From DATFQI01 sp963816955 (GTDB lineage Bacteria; Actinomycetota; Thermoleophilia; Solirubrobacterales; Solirubrobacteraceae), in NCBI GenBank assembly GCA_963816955.1, contig CAWFME010000004.1:62001-126000 (forward strand): a stretch of 64,000 nucleotides of DNA. The letters are read 5' to 3'. This document shows positions 9,101 to 16,520 of the stretch, piece by piece. A program made the translations under genes and the position numbers. Every line of letters starts with the position of its first letter. The stretch's first letter is position 1. The notes under the pieces are model-generated. The model saw nothing but the letters and a program-made list of their open reading frames with translations. It made no database searches and was not told the DNA's origin.

Positions 9101-9810
9101 TGGCGGCGGAAGGCCGGCTCGCCGTACGCGGCGGCGGTGTGGCCGCCGGCGGTGTAGAACGAGCGCCCGCCCTGGTAGTCCTTGCACCAGGCGACCGGGT
9201 GGTCGAAGCCGTTGGTGCCGCCGCTGAAGGTCGTCTCGTCGACCGTCGCGAGGACGTGCGAGCGGCCGCGCACGTTGGCGGCGAAGTCGTACCACTCGTC
9301 CGTGCGCTGCCAGTACTCCGGCAGGCTCTTGCTGGCGACGTGGACCCGGTCGGCGACCTTGATCGTCGCCTGCGTGACGGCGGAGGCGCGCGTGGCACGG
9401 GTGCCGAGGACGTCGGTCAGGAACGACCACGAGGGCTCGGTCTCGATCGCCGAGTGGATGCCGACGAAGCCGCCGCCGGCGCGGTAGTACTCCTCGAAGG
9501 CCGTCTGCTGGGCGTCGCTGAGGACGTCGCCGGAGGTGTTGAGGAACACGACGGCCCGGAACTGCTTGAGCCGGTCGGCGCGGAACTCCGTCGGGTCCGC
9601 CGTGGCGTTGACGACGAACCTGTGCTCCTTGCCCAGGTCCTTGAGCGCCTTGACGCCCGTGGCGGTGGAGGCGTGCTGTTCGCCGGCCGCCCTGGTGAAG
9701 ACGAGCACCTTGTACTCGCGCCCGGCCGCCTCCGCGGCGGCGGGCAGGACCGACAGGAGCACCAGCATGGTCAAGCAGGCACGTCGAATCGTCCGCGACA
9801 GCGCGGTCAT
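6184..9810 (-). CDS. Secreted ThuA domain / PQQ-type sugar dehydrogenase / PKD / CBM6-like multidomain protein
   Basis: A 1208-aa protein. Domains in order: signal peptide 1-29 (LTMLVLLSVLPAAAEA); ThuA-like glutamine-amidotransferase fold about 33-250 (GGGFVGIHSAIE, GGHTAAAYGEP); a glucose/sorbosone-dehydrogenase beta-propeller about 275-865 (GDIDFDRQNNLWMVTGDD, YAMGFRNPFRL, GRMEIVRKAGNYGWP); PKD domain about 870-957; a linker; and a CBM6-like beta sandwich about 1095-1208 (DPGDWIAL, VRGLVEVRLDSP). The propeller is interrupted at about 452-553 by a repeat domain (TFTLTFDGQTTAPLAF, VQAALEALSNVGAGDV). Likely role: oxidation or processing of a carbohydrate outside the cell. The ATG at 9808-9810 follows GGAGGAGGGG. 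First gene of a four-gene unit under operator copy 2. Confidence 0.88.
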   Translation of the reverse strand: MTALSRTIRRACLTMLVLLSVLPAAAEAAGREYKVLVFTRAAGEQHASTATGVKALKDLGKEHRFVVNATADPTEFRADRLKQFRAVVFLNTSGDVLSDAQQTAFEEYYRAGGGFVGIHSAIETEPSWSFLTDVLGTRATRASAVTQATIKVADRVHVASKSLPEYWQRTDEWYDFAANVRGRSHVLATVDETTFSGGTNGFDHPVAWCKDYQGGRSFYTAGGHTAAAYGEPAFRRHLAGGIEWAAGVADPVYSDCGATVLANYEQTKIGAPPNLNEPIGFDQLPDGRILQTARAGQLRLHDPRDNSSRVIANLPVYTNSEDGLYGPAVDNDFATNRWVYLFYAPLAMEAPYPPSTPPGAAPVTPQADPSAWDAWKGYFQLSRFKFVDGENPTLDLASEQKILKVENNRGACCHVAGDIDFDRQNNLWMVTGDDTPAGGGNSGGFSPFNDMLTNETQTVRVTGASGGTFTLTFDGQTTAPLAFNATAAQVQAALEALSNVGAGDVAATGGPVNTSNVSVNFRGALSERNVAQMSADSSGLTGTAPAAPTATATQGGLFNPPWFDARRTALNTNDLRGKLLRIKVAADGSYTVPAGNLFPESEDAAEETRPEIYAMGFRNPFRLQVDENDVAYLTDYSPDSSVPGPFRGPAGTGRMEIVRKAGNYGWPLCYRKDLPYYKWDFNTSTTLGETFECGDASHGPENTSRWNTGRTVTPPITNPDLWYSFQDATWGTPCFDSYNTATARACPWLWPELATGGVGPHGATKYHYDAANPSTTKLPPYYDEAVLFGEFTRDYLKEIRLDSAGKVFKINPLLNCGAVGSAAQPFECDNPMDLQLGADGNLYLLTYGDGFFAANADAGMYRFAYVKGLRAPRAVLSATPTDGRAPLAVAFSSDGSRDPDPADSIRFEWDFQNDGVVDSVDPDPSFTYTANGVYTARLTVTDSSGKTDSQTTEITVGNTSPTIAIETPLDGDFFEFGQDIPFSVTVTDPEDGPVDCSRVEVTFVLVHDTHGHGEDSVNACSGVLHTDAADASHGGALAGGISVTYTDLGANGQPALTTVEQHIVQLRRQQVEFVQDQQGTTVANTNDTGGGQHRNGLDPGDWIALNNRFTFAHMDQAITFRFASNAAANSVRGLVEVRLDSPAGPVAATCTLLATGSNNVFTSQTCPFTSPVSGSRRIHLVFRQADGGPATGFGNLNWVEFTGPGIQQ

Positions 9811-9846
9811 TTCCTACCCCTCCTCCACAAGGAACCGGACGAGCCG

Positions 9847-9886
9847 ACCCTACTCCGGCTTTTGCCGTTAAGCAAGCAAAAGTTTG
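9847..9886 (-). promoter_or_regulatory. Promoter with overlapping ROK-type operator (copy 2), toward the ThuA/dehydrogenase operon
   Basis: On the minus strand, TTGCTT (complement 9870-9875) and TAGGGT (complement 9847-9852) are spaced 17 bp. The 30-bp element 9857-9886 contains perfect arms CTTTTGC (9859-9865) and GCAAAAG (9876-9882) ten bases apart. This is the most symmetric of the three copies. The predicted start is about 30 nt before the ATG at 9810. Confidence 0.68.
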
Positions 9887-9967
9887 TCGGAGAACCTGCG
9901 AAACCACTCCAAGAAGCAGTGAATCACGCGGGTGTTCCGCGTTCGACGAGTCAGAACGAGAGGGGGT

Positions 9968-11197
9968 TCAGGCGGCGGCGATGCCGCTCTGCAGCGCGCG
10001 ATCCACGACGTCCGGCGCGAGCACGTGCTCGATCACCATGATCGCGGCGCCGACGACGCCCGCCCGGTCGCCGAGGCGGCTCGGCTCCGTGCGCAGGTCG
10101 CGGGTGGCCAGCGGGAGGGAGCGCTCGAAGATGACCTCGCGGACGCCGGCGAGCAACTGCTCGTGCGCCTCCCCGAGATCGCCGCCGAGGATGATCACCG
10201 CCGGGTTGAAGAAGTTCACGGAGCCGGCGAGCACCCGCCCGAGCGAGCGGCCGGCCTCGCGCACCATGCGCGCGGCCTGCGGCTCGCCGGCGCGCACGAG
10301 CCGGACGACGTCGCGGCTGCTGTGCGCCTCGAGGCCCATGGCCTGGAGCTGCAGCGCGAGCGCGCGCCCGCCCGCGACGGCCTCGAGGCAGCCCACGTTG
10401 CCGCAGCGGCAGAGGACCTCCTCGTTGCCGGGCACGCGGATGTGGCCGATGTCCCCCGCGGCGCCCTGGGCGCCGCGGTGGATCACGCGGCCGGCGACGA
10501 TCCCGCAGCCGATGCCGGTGCCGACCTTGATGAACAGCAGGTGGTCCGTGTCGCGCCAGTGCCACCAGTGCTCGCCCAGCGCCATGATGTTGACGTCGTT
10601 GTCGACCAGGACCGGGGCCTCGTAGCGCGTCGAGAACCAGCGCGGCAGCGAGAAGCCGTCCCAGCCGGGCATGATCGGCGGGTTGACGGGCTGCCCCGTC
10701 GCGAACGCGACCGGCCCGGGCACGCCGATGCCGATGCCGCGGACGTCCTCGGGCTTGCGGTCGAGCTGGCCGAGCATCGCGGCGAACTCGTCCTGGACCT
10801 TGCCGAGCGCGGCCTCCGGGCCCGTGGCGATGTCCAGGTCCAGCGCCACCTCGGTGAGCGGCGCGCCCGCGAGGTCGCTGACGGCGAGCCGCGAGTGCGT
10901 GGCGCCGAGGTCGCCCGCGAGGACGACGCCGGCGAGCTCGTTGAAGGCGAGGATGGTCGGGGGCCGGCCGCCCGTCGAGGTGCTGCCGCCCGCCTCGTAG
11001 ACGAGCTCGTGCGCGAGCAGGGCGTCGACGCGCTGGGCCACGGTGGAGCGGGCGAGGCCCGTCCGGCGCGCGAGGTCCGCCCGGGTGACCGCCTCCCCGT
11101 CGCGGATCAGTCGCAACACGGAGCCGGCGCCGAGCAGCGGGGTGGATGCGCGTTCGCCTCCCTGGCCGCTGCCTCTCATGAACGGACTGTAACTCAC
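9968..11197 (-). CDS. ROK family transcriptional repressor
   Basis: A 409-aa ROK protein. A winged helix-turn-helix at about 22-70 (VTRADLARRTGLARSTVAQR) precedes a sugar-kinase-like domain (GDLGATHSRLAV, GIGIGVPGPV, VDNDVNIMALGE). The zinc motif CRCGNVGCLE is intact. Family members bind a sugar or sugar phosphate and leave DNA when the inducer accumulates; examples are XylR, NagC and Mlc. The start is GTG 11195-11197, with GGAAGGA 11 nt upstream; an in-frame ATG at 11177-11179 lacks a ribosome site. It is divergent from the oxidoreductase/ABC operon and sits among three copies of a conserved operator. It is therefore the probable regulator of the island and may control itself through copy 3. 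Confidence 0.92.
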   Translation of the reverse strand: MSYSPFMRGSGQGGERASTPLLGAGSVLRLIRDGEAVTRADLARRTGLARSTVAQRVDALLAHELVYEAGGSTSTGGRPPTILAFNELAGVVLAGDLGATHSRLAVSDLAGAPLTEVALDLDIATGPEAALGKVQDEFAAMLGQLDRKPEDVRGIGIGVPGPVAFATGQPVNPPIMPGWDGFSLPRWFSTRYEAPVLVDNDVNIMALGEHWWHWRDTDHLLFIKVGTGIGCGIVAGRVIHRGAQGAAGDIGHIRVPGNEEVLCRCGNVGCLEAVAGGRALALQLQAMGLEAHSSRDVVRLVRAGEPQAARMVREAGRSLGRVLAGSVNFFNPAVIILGGDLGEAHEQLLAGVREVIFERSLPLATRDLRTEPSRLGDRAGVVGAAIMVIEHVLAPDVVDRALQSGIAAA

Positions 11198-11265
11198 TTC
11201 GCCGTCAGTCCTTCCGCCTTACGCCATGTGTCTTCGTTTGTCGCGAGCTTCTAGACCAAACCTAT

Positions 11266-11305
11266 CAGACTTCTGCTTGACAAACGATCAAAGTCGTGGA
11301 AGGGT
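11266..11305 (+). promoter_or_regulatory. Promoter with overlapping ROK-type operator (copy 3), toward the oxidoreductase/ABC operon
   Basis: TTGACA (11277-11282) is a consensus -35. AAGGGT (11300-11305) lies 17 bp downstream and 7 nt before the ATG at 11313. The element 11266-11295 is nearly identical, on the opposite strand, to copy 1: they differ only in a few bases at the centre. The same block may also control the divergent ROK gene. Confidence 0.65.
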
Positions 11306-11312
11306 CCTGGCC

Positions 11313-12467
11313 ATGGCTTCCGTTCTCCGAGTCGCGATCGCCGGTGCCGGCTTCATCGGCGCCGTTCACGCCCGCTCTGCGCGTCTGGCCGGCGCGCGCA
11401 TCGTCGGCGTCTCCGCATCCTCGCCCTCCCGCTCCGAGGAGGCGGCCCGCGCGATCGGCGCCGAGCGTGCCTTCGCGAGCTCGGAGGAGCTGGTCTCTTC
11501 GCCCGAGGTGGACGTCGTGCACATCTGCACGCCCAACCACCTCCACCTGCCGCTCGCCGAGGCCGCCCTGGCCGCCGGCAAGCACGTCATCTGCGAGAAG
11601 CCGCTCGCGACCGACCTGGCCGGCGCGGTCCGCCTGGTCGACGCGGCCGCCTCCGCCGGCACCGCCGCGGCCGTCCCGTTCGTCTACCGCTACTACCCCA
11701 CGGTCCGCGAGGCGCGCGACCGGGTCCGCTCCGGCGCCACCGGCCCGGTGCGGCTCGTGCACGGCACCTACCTGCAGGACTGGCTGACCGACCCGGAGGA
11801 CGACAACTGGCGCGTCGACTCCGTGCTCGGCGGCGCCTCGCGCGCGTTCGCCGACATCGGCTCGCACTGGTGCGACCTGGCCGAGTTCGTCACGGGCCAG
11901 CGGATCGTGCGGCTCAGCGCCCGCACGCTCACCGCGATCCCCGAGCGCCTGCACGCCGAGCACGCCGCCGCGTTCGCCCGCGGCAACGGCGCCGGCGAGA
12001 AGCGCGCGGTGGACACGGAGGACGCCGCGGTCGTGCAGTTCGAGACCGACGGCGGCGCCATCGGCAGCACGGTCATCTCGCAGATCTCGCCCGGCCGCAA
12101 GAACCGGCTCTGGATCGAGGTCGACGGCGCCAAGGAAGCCGTCACCTTCTCCCAGGAGGAGCCGGAGACGCTGTGGACCGGGACCCGCGAGGGCGCGAGG
12201 CTGTTGCCGCGCGACATCGCCGGCATGAGTGCGGACGCCTCGCGGCTCTCGTTCCTGCCCGCCGGCCATCCGCAGGGCTACGTCGACTGCTTCGACCAGT
12301 TCGTCGCCGAGGCCCACGCGGTCGCGCGCGGCGAGGCGCCCGCCGACGGGATGCCGCTGTTCGCCGACGGGATGCGCTCGGCGCAGATCGTCGAGGCGGT
12401 GCTGGCCTCGGCCGCCGAGCAGCGCTGGGTCGACGTGCCGGCCGTGGCCGAGGAGGTGGCGTCATGA
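11313..12467 (+). CDS. Gfo/Idh/MocA family oxidoreductase
   Basis: A 384-aa NAD(P)-dependent sugar oxidoreductase. The Rossmann motif is AGAGFIGAVH near residue 9, the family hallmark is CEKPLATD near 95, and a C-terminal alpha/beta domain follows with DIGSHWCDL supplying the usual catalytic His region. Members oxidise sugars or inositols, or make and reduce 3-keto-glycosides (ThuB is one). The start at ATG 11313 is supported by GGAAGGG 8 nt upstream; a longer open frame from 11226 would run through the promoter. It is first in a four-gene operon with an ABC sugar importer and overlaps the next gene by ATGA. It probably acts on the imported sugar. Confidence 0.9.
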   Translation: MASVLRVAIAGAGFIGAVHARSARLAGARIVGVSASSPSRSEEAARAIGAERAFASSEELVSSPEVDVVHICTPNHLHLPLAEAALAAGKHVICEKPLATDLAGAVRLVDAAASAGTAAAVPFVYRYYPTVREARDRVRSGATGPVRLVHGTYLQDWLTDPEDDNWRVDSVLGGASRAFADIGSHWCDLAEFVTGQRIVRLSARTLTAIPERLHAEHAAAFARGNGAGEKRAVDTEDAAVVQFETDGGAIGSTVISQISPGRKNRLWIEVDGAKEAVTFSQEEPETLWTGTREGARLLPRDIAGMSADASRLSFLPAGHPQGYVDCFDQFVAEAHAVARGEAPADGMPLFADGMRSAQIVEAVLASAAEQRWVDVPAVAEEVAS

Positions 12468-13993
12468 GCGAGCGGCGGCCCATCCTCGAGGTGCGCGGGC
12501 TCGAGAAGGAGTACCCGGGCGTGCGCGCGCTGCAGGGCGTCGACTTCGACGTCCGGCCCGGCGAGGTGCACTGCCTGCTCGGCCCCAACGGCGCGGGCAA
12601 GTCGACGCTGATCAAGTGCGTCTCCGGCGTGGTCGAGCCGACCCGCGGGCAGATCCTCGTCGACGGCGAGCCGCTGCCGGTGGGCGCCCCCGGCACGTCG
12701 CTCAAGCGCGGCGTCGCCACGATCTACCAGGAGCTCGACCTCGTCGAGGACCTGACCGTCGCCCAGAGCGTGTTCCTCGGCCACGAGATCCGCCGCGGCC
12801 CGCTGCTCAACCGCGAGGCCATGAAGCGCGAGACGGTGAAGCTGCTCGAGCGCCTCGACCACCCGAACATCCCGCCCGGCGCCCACGTGCGCGCGCTGCG
12901 CCCGGCCGCCCAGCAGGTCGTCTCGATCGCCCGCGCGCTCTCGCACGACGCGCGGCTGCTGATCATGGACGAGCCGTCGGCGATCCTCGACGACGAGGAG
13001 GTCGAGACCCTCTTCGGCGTCGTCCGCCGCCTGCGGGAGGAGGGCGTCGGGATCATCTACATCTCGCACCGCCTCGACGAGATCCCGCGCATCGGCGACC
13101 GCGTCACGGTGCTCTCCGACGGGCGCACGGTCGCCACCGGCCTGCCCGCCGACACGCCCCAGCAGACCCTCGTGGAGCACATGGTCGGCCGCAAGGTCGA
13201 CCAGCTGTTCCCCGCGCGCCCGGCGGCCAAGGGCGACGTGGTCCTCTCGGTGCGCGGCGTCTCCGGCGCGCCGATGGTCAAGGAGAACTCCTTCGAGGTC
13301 CGCGCGGGCGAGGTCGTCGGCATCGGCGGCCTGGTGGGCGCCGGTCGCACCGAGCTGCTGCGGCTGATCTACGGGCTCGACAAGCCCGACACGGGCGAGG
13401 TGTACATGAGCGGCAAGCGGCTGCCGGCCGGCAAGCCCGCCGCGGCGATCGCCGCCGGGCTCGGGCTCGCGCCCGAGGACCGCAAGTCCCAGGGCCTGCT
13501 GCTCGACTGGACGCTGACCAAGAACGTCACGCTGTCGGACCTCGGCCGCTTCAGCCGCGGGCCGATGATCGACCGCAGCGGCGAGCGCGACGCCGCACTC
13601 GAGCAGCTGCGCGCGCTCAAGACCGTGCCCGACGACGGCGACCGGATCGCGCGCGAGCTGTCCGGCGGCAACCAGCAGAAGGTCGTGCTCGCGCGCTGGC
13701 TGCTGCGCCAGTGCAAGGTGCTGCTGCTCGACGAGCCCACGCGCGGCGTCGACGTCGGCGCCAAGGCCGAGATCTACAAGGTGATCGCCGACCTCGCCGG
13801 CGAGGGCCTCGGTGTGGTGGTCGTGTCCTCGGAGCTGTCCGAGCTGGCCGGCATGTGCACCCGGGTGCTCGTCATGCGCGAGGGCGTGCTGGTCGCGGAG
13901 GTCGCCGGCGACGAGGCGACCGAGCTGGAGCTGCTGCGTCACGCCGTCGCGCCCACCGACACGGAGCCCGTTCTCGCGGGGGAGGAGATCTAG
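12464..13993 (+). CDS. Sugar ABC transporter ATP-binding protein (tandem ATPase, RbsA/MglA type)
   Basis: A 509-aa protein with two fused nucleotide-binding domains. The first has Walker A GPNGAGKST near residue 40 and Walker B LLIMDEPSA, but a degenerate signature (LRPAAQQ). The second lacks a canonical Walker A (GGLVGAGRTE), as is usual in this family, and has a full signature LSGGNQQK with Walker B LLLDEPTRG. It energises import of a monosaccharide or related solute with the downstream permease and binding protein. Translation is coupled to the oxidoreductase by ATGA (12464-12467). The permease starts immediately at 13994 after GGAGGAG. Confidence 0.93.
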   Translation: MSERRPILEVRGLEKEYPGVRALQGVDFDVRPGEVHCLLGPNGAGKSTLIKCVSGVVEPTRGQILVDGEPLPVGAPGTSLKRGVATIYQELDLVEDLTVAQSVFLGHEIRRGPLLNREAMKRETVKLLERLDHPNIPPGAHVRALRPAAQQVVSIARALSHDARLLIMDEPSAILDDEEVETLFGVVRRLREEGVGIIYISHRLDEIPRIGDRVTVLSDGRTVATGLPADTPQQTLVEHMVGRKVDQLFPARPAAKGDVVLSVRGVSGAPMVKENSFEVRAGEVVGIGGLVGAGRTELLRLIYGLDKPDTGEVYMSGKRLPAGKPAAAIAAGLGLAPEDRKSQGLLLDWTLTKNVTLSDLGRFSRGPMIDRSGERDAALEQLRALKTVPDDGDRIARELSGGNQQKVVLARWLLRQCKVLLLDEPTRGVDVGAKAEIYKVIADLAGEGLGVVVVSSELSELAGMCTRVLVMREGVLVAEVAGDEATELELLRHAVAPTDTEPVLAGEEI

Positions 13994-14968
13994 ATGAGCA
14001 CCACCGACGCGACGGCGGAGAAGAAGTCGCTGCCGCTCCCGAAGCCGAGCGGCCGCATCCAGCTGCAGGAATACGCACTCGTCGGGGTCGTCGCCCTGAT
14101 CCTGATCGTCGGCGCGATCCTCGAGCCCGATGCGTTCCTGACGTCGGACAACATGCTCAACGTCCTGCGGCAGGCCTCCGTCGTCGGCGTGCTGGCGATC
14201 GGCATGACGTTCGTCATCGCCACGGGCGGCATCGACCTCTCCGTCGGCTCGATGGTCGCCGCCGCCGCGGTCGCGGGCGGGCAGCTGGCCGAATCCGGCA
14301 GCGTCGCGTTCATCCTCGGCGCGCTGGCGATGGGCATCCTGCTCGGCGGCATCAACGCCGGCGCGATCGCCTTCGGGCGCGTCGTGCCGTTCATCGCCAC
14401 GCTGGCCATGTTCACGATGGCCCGCGGCCTCGCGCTGTGGCTGAGCGACAAGACGCCGGTCTCGCTGTTCAGCCTCGACGGCGTCCGCTGGTTCGGCAAC
14501 GGCGAGGTGCTCGGCATCCCGTCGGCCGCGATCGTCTTCCTGGCCGTCACCGCGTTCGCCTGGGTGCTGCTCAACCGCACGCGCTACGGGCGCTACGTCG
14601 TCGCCACCGGCGGCAACCGCGAGGCGGCGCGGATCGCCGGCGTGAAGGTCCCGTGGATCGTCTTCAGCGTCTACGTCATCTCCGGCATCTGCGTGGCGAT
14701 CGCCGCGATCCTGGTCTCCGGCCGGCTCGCGAGCTCCTCGCCGATCATCGGCAACCTCTACGAGCTCGACGCCATCGCGGCGGTCGTGATCGGCGGCTCC
14801 GCACTCCAGGGCGGCCGGGCGACGATCGTCGGCACGTTCCTCGGCGTCGTCACCTTCGCGCTCATCTTCAACCTGCTGACGCTCATGGATCTCGCCGTCG
14901 AGATCCAGCAGATCACCAAGGGCCTGATCATCCTGGCCGCCGTGCTCGTGCAGCGCAAGGAGCGCTGA
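13994..14968 (+). CDS. Sugar ABC transporter permease (RbsC-like)
   Basis: A 324-aa branched-chain/ribose-type permease with about eight to ten hydrophobic helices. The family motif GGIDLSVGS lies near residue 77, and the EAA-like loop region (ATGGNREAARIAGV) near 210. It forms the membrane channel, presumably as a dimer, with the tandem ATPase encoded just upstream. The gene follows the ATPase stop with no gap. The binding protein follows 41 nt later. No single sugar can be inferred from the sequence. Operon context links it to the Gfo/Idh oxidoreductase and the ROK regulator. Confidence 0.93.
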   Translation: MSTTDATAEKKSLPLPKPSGRIQLQEYALVGVVALILIVGAILEPDAFLTSDNMLNVLRQASVVGVLAIGMTFVIATGGIDLSVGSMVAAAAVAGGQLAESGSVAFILGALAMGILLGGINAGAIAFGRVVPFIATLAMFTMARGLALWLSDKTPVSLFSLDGVRWFGNGEVLGIPSAAIVFLAVTAFAWVLLNRTRYGRYVVATGGNREAARIAGVKVPWIVFSVYVISGICVAIAAILVSGRLASSSPIIGNLYELDAIAAVVIGGSALQGGRATIVGTFLGVVTFALIFNLLTLMDLAVEIQQITKGLIILAAVLVQRKER

Positions 14969-15009
14969 CCCCTATGCCCACGTTCGTCCCTTCCAGAGGA
15001 GGAAGTTCC

Positions 15010-16041
15010 ATGTCCATCAAGCACATCGCCGGGGCCCTGACCCTGTCGCTGGCGCTGGGGGTCGCGGCCTGTGGCGGCGACGACTCCAGCTCGAGCGACT
15101 CGGGTGACAGCGCCAAGCAGACCAGCGGCTCCACGGCCACCAAGTCCGAGGGCCCCGTCAAGATCGCCTTCAGCGCGCCCGGCGCCGATCACGGCTGGAT
15201 GGCCGCGATCACCGAGAACGCCCGCAACGAGGCCGAGAAGCTCGGCGACGTCGAGCTCAAGGTCGCCGAGGGCGTGACCGACTCGGCCGCGCAGGCCGAC
15301 CAGGTCGAGACGCTGATCGCCGGCAAGCCCGACGCGCTGGTGATCCTGCCCAACGAGCCCGACGCGTTGATGCCCGTGGCGCAGAAGGCCATGGCGGCCG
15401 GCATCCCGGTCATCGACGTCGACCGCGAGTTCACCGAGCAGGGCGCCTTCCGCGCGCTGATCACGGGCGACAACTACGGCATCGGCTACCAGGCCGGCAA
15501 CTACTTCGCCGACGAGCTCAAGTGCTCCGGCAACGTGGTGGAGATCCAGGGCATCGCCGGCATCCCGGTCACCGAGCAGCGCTCGCAGGGCTTCGCGGAC
15601 GCGCTCAAGCGCAAGTGCCAGGACGGCGTGAAGATCGTCGCCAGCCAGCCGGCCGACTTCGTCCCGGACAAGGGCCTGTCCGTGATGGAGAACATCCTGC
15701 AGGCGGAGAAGCAGATCGACGCCGTCTACACGCACGACGACGACATGGCCGAGGGCGTCGTCTCGGCGATCCAGAACGCGGGCCGCGAGGACGAGATGTT
15801 CCTCACCGGCGCCGGCGGCTCGAAGGCCGCGATGGAGCAGATCAAGGAGGGCGGCCTGTACCGGGCGACGTTCCTCTACAACCCGTCGATGTCGGCCTCG
15901 GCGATCCGCATGGCCCGCCTGATCGTGCGCGGCCAGGGCTTCGAGGAGCTCACGGAGCCCGAGGTGCCGTCGAAGATCACGGTCCCGGCCACGACGGTGA
16001 CCAAGGACAACGTCGACGACGTCATGGAGCTCGGCTTCTAG
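15010..16041 (+). CDS. Sugar ABC transporter substrate-binding lipoprotein
   Basis: A 343-aa periplasmic-binding-protein-like type 1 fold (RbsB/LacI class). The N-terminus is a lipoprotein signal with lipobox VAAC (Cys21). A flexible Ser/Asp/Thr linker about 25 residues long follows, then the two-lobed domain beginning KIAFSAPGADHGWMAAI. Residues that commonly contact sugars recur (DVDREF, THDDDMAEG). The start at ATG 15010 is supported by AGAGGAGG 7 nt upstream; an ATG at 14974 lacks one. Last gene of the operon, followed by a strong GC hairpin at 16066-16100. Substrate unknown; a free aldose, deoxy-sugar or inositol is likeliest. Confidence 0.92.
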   Translation: MSIKHIAGALTLSLALGVAACGGDDSSSSDSGDSAKQTSGSTATKSEGPVKIAFSAPGADHGWMAAITENARNEAEKLGDVELKVAEGVTDSAAQADQVETLIAGKPDALVILPNEPDALMPVAQKAMAAGIPVIDVDREFTEQGAFRALITGDNYGIGYQAGNYFADELKCSGNVVEIQGIAGIPVTEQRSQGFADALKRKCQDGVKIVASQPADFVPDKGLSVMENILQAEKQIDAVYTHDDDMAEGVVSAIQNAGREDEMFLTGAGGSKAAMEQIKEGGLYRATFLYNPSMSASAIRMARLIVRGQGFEELTEPEVPSKITVPATTVTKDNVDDVMELGF

Positions 16042-16065
16042 TCCGAGGGGAACACCACGACATCG

Positions 16066-16100
16066 AGCCGGCCGGGCGCCAGGGGGGCGTCCGGCCGGCT
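16066..16100 (+). terminator. GC-rich stem-loop after the ABC operon
   Basis: Fifteen bases at 16066-16080 pair with 16086-16100 around a five-base loop, with one G-T wobble. There is no T tract, so this may be a transcript-stabilising or Rho-independent-like structure. It lies 25 nt after the binding-protein stop. Confidence 0.6.
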
Positions 16101-16107
16101 TCGTCGT

Positions 16108-16113
16108 TAAGGT
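16108..16113 (+). promoter_or_regulatory. TAAGGT -10 hexamer, leaderless geometry
   Basis: Eight bases separate this hexamer from the ATG at 16122. The predicted transcript would begin at or within two bases of the start codon, and no ribosome site is visible. Confidence 0.45.
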
Positions 16114-16121
16114 GCCGCGCC

Positions 16122-16520
16122 ATGCGCAGAGCACTCTCCAAGGCCTACTCCGGCCTGGCCTGGCTGGCCCTCGCCCTCGGCGTCCTGCAGTTCTTCCTCG
16201 CCGGGCTGGGCATCTTCGGCGCCTCGAGCTTCTCCGCACACGAGGGCGTCGGCTACCTGTTCCACACGATCGCGGTCATCGTGTTCCTGCTCGCGCTCGC
16301 CGGCCCGCGCACGGGCCGCGACATCGGGATGGGGGCGCTGTTCGCCGTCCTGGCCACCGTGCAGGTCTACCTGCCCGAGCTGCGCGGCGACGTGCCGGAG
16401 CTCGCGGCGGTCCACCCGCTGCTCGCGCTGTTCCTGCTGGGCCTGGCGGCCCACATCGGCCGGCGCTACATCGGCGGCGAGGCGCCGCGCCCCGGATCGG
16501 GCGAGCCGGCGGCGGCCTGA
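16122..16520 (+). CDS. Small integral membrane protein (DUF6220-like)
   Basis: A 132-aa protein with four hydrophobic helices. The first (LAWLALALGVLQFFLAGLGIF) is followed by a short loop HEGVGYLFH, two more helices, and a fourth containing HPLLALFLLGLAAHI. The loop histidines and the spacing resemble the uncharacterised DUF6220 membrane family. No catalytic motif or partner is evident. The start is at ATG 16122, in leaderless geometry after TAAGGT. The 3' end overlaps the convergent 2TM gene by 55 bases. Function unknown. Confidence 0.7.
   Translation: MRRALSKAYSGLAWLALALGVLQFFLAGLGIFGASSFSAHEGVGYLFHTIAVIVFLLALAGPRTGRDIGMGALFAVLATVQVYLPELRGDVPELAAVHPLLALFLLGLAAHIGRRYIGGEAPRPGSGEPAAA

Noticed and set aside
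6181..10041. Very long open frame on the plus strand opposite the ThuA/dehydrogenase gene
   Set aside because: It is a GC-driven antisense shadow. Its translation is Arg/Val/Gly-rich with no domain, while the minus strand encodes complete recognised domains with a ribosome site.
12229..15009. Long open frame leading into the substrate-binding protein gene
   Set aside because: It overlaps the ABC ATPase and permease genes in another frame and has no similarity. The real start is ATG 15010, after a lipobox-compatible signal and a ribosome site.
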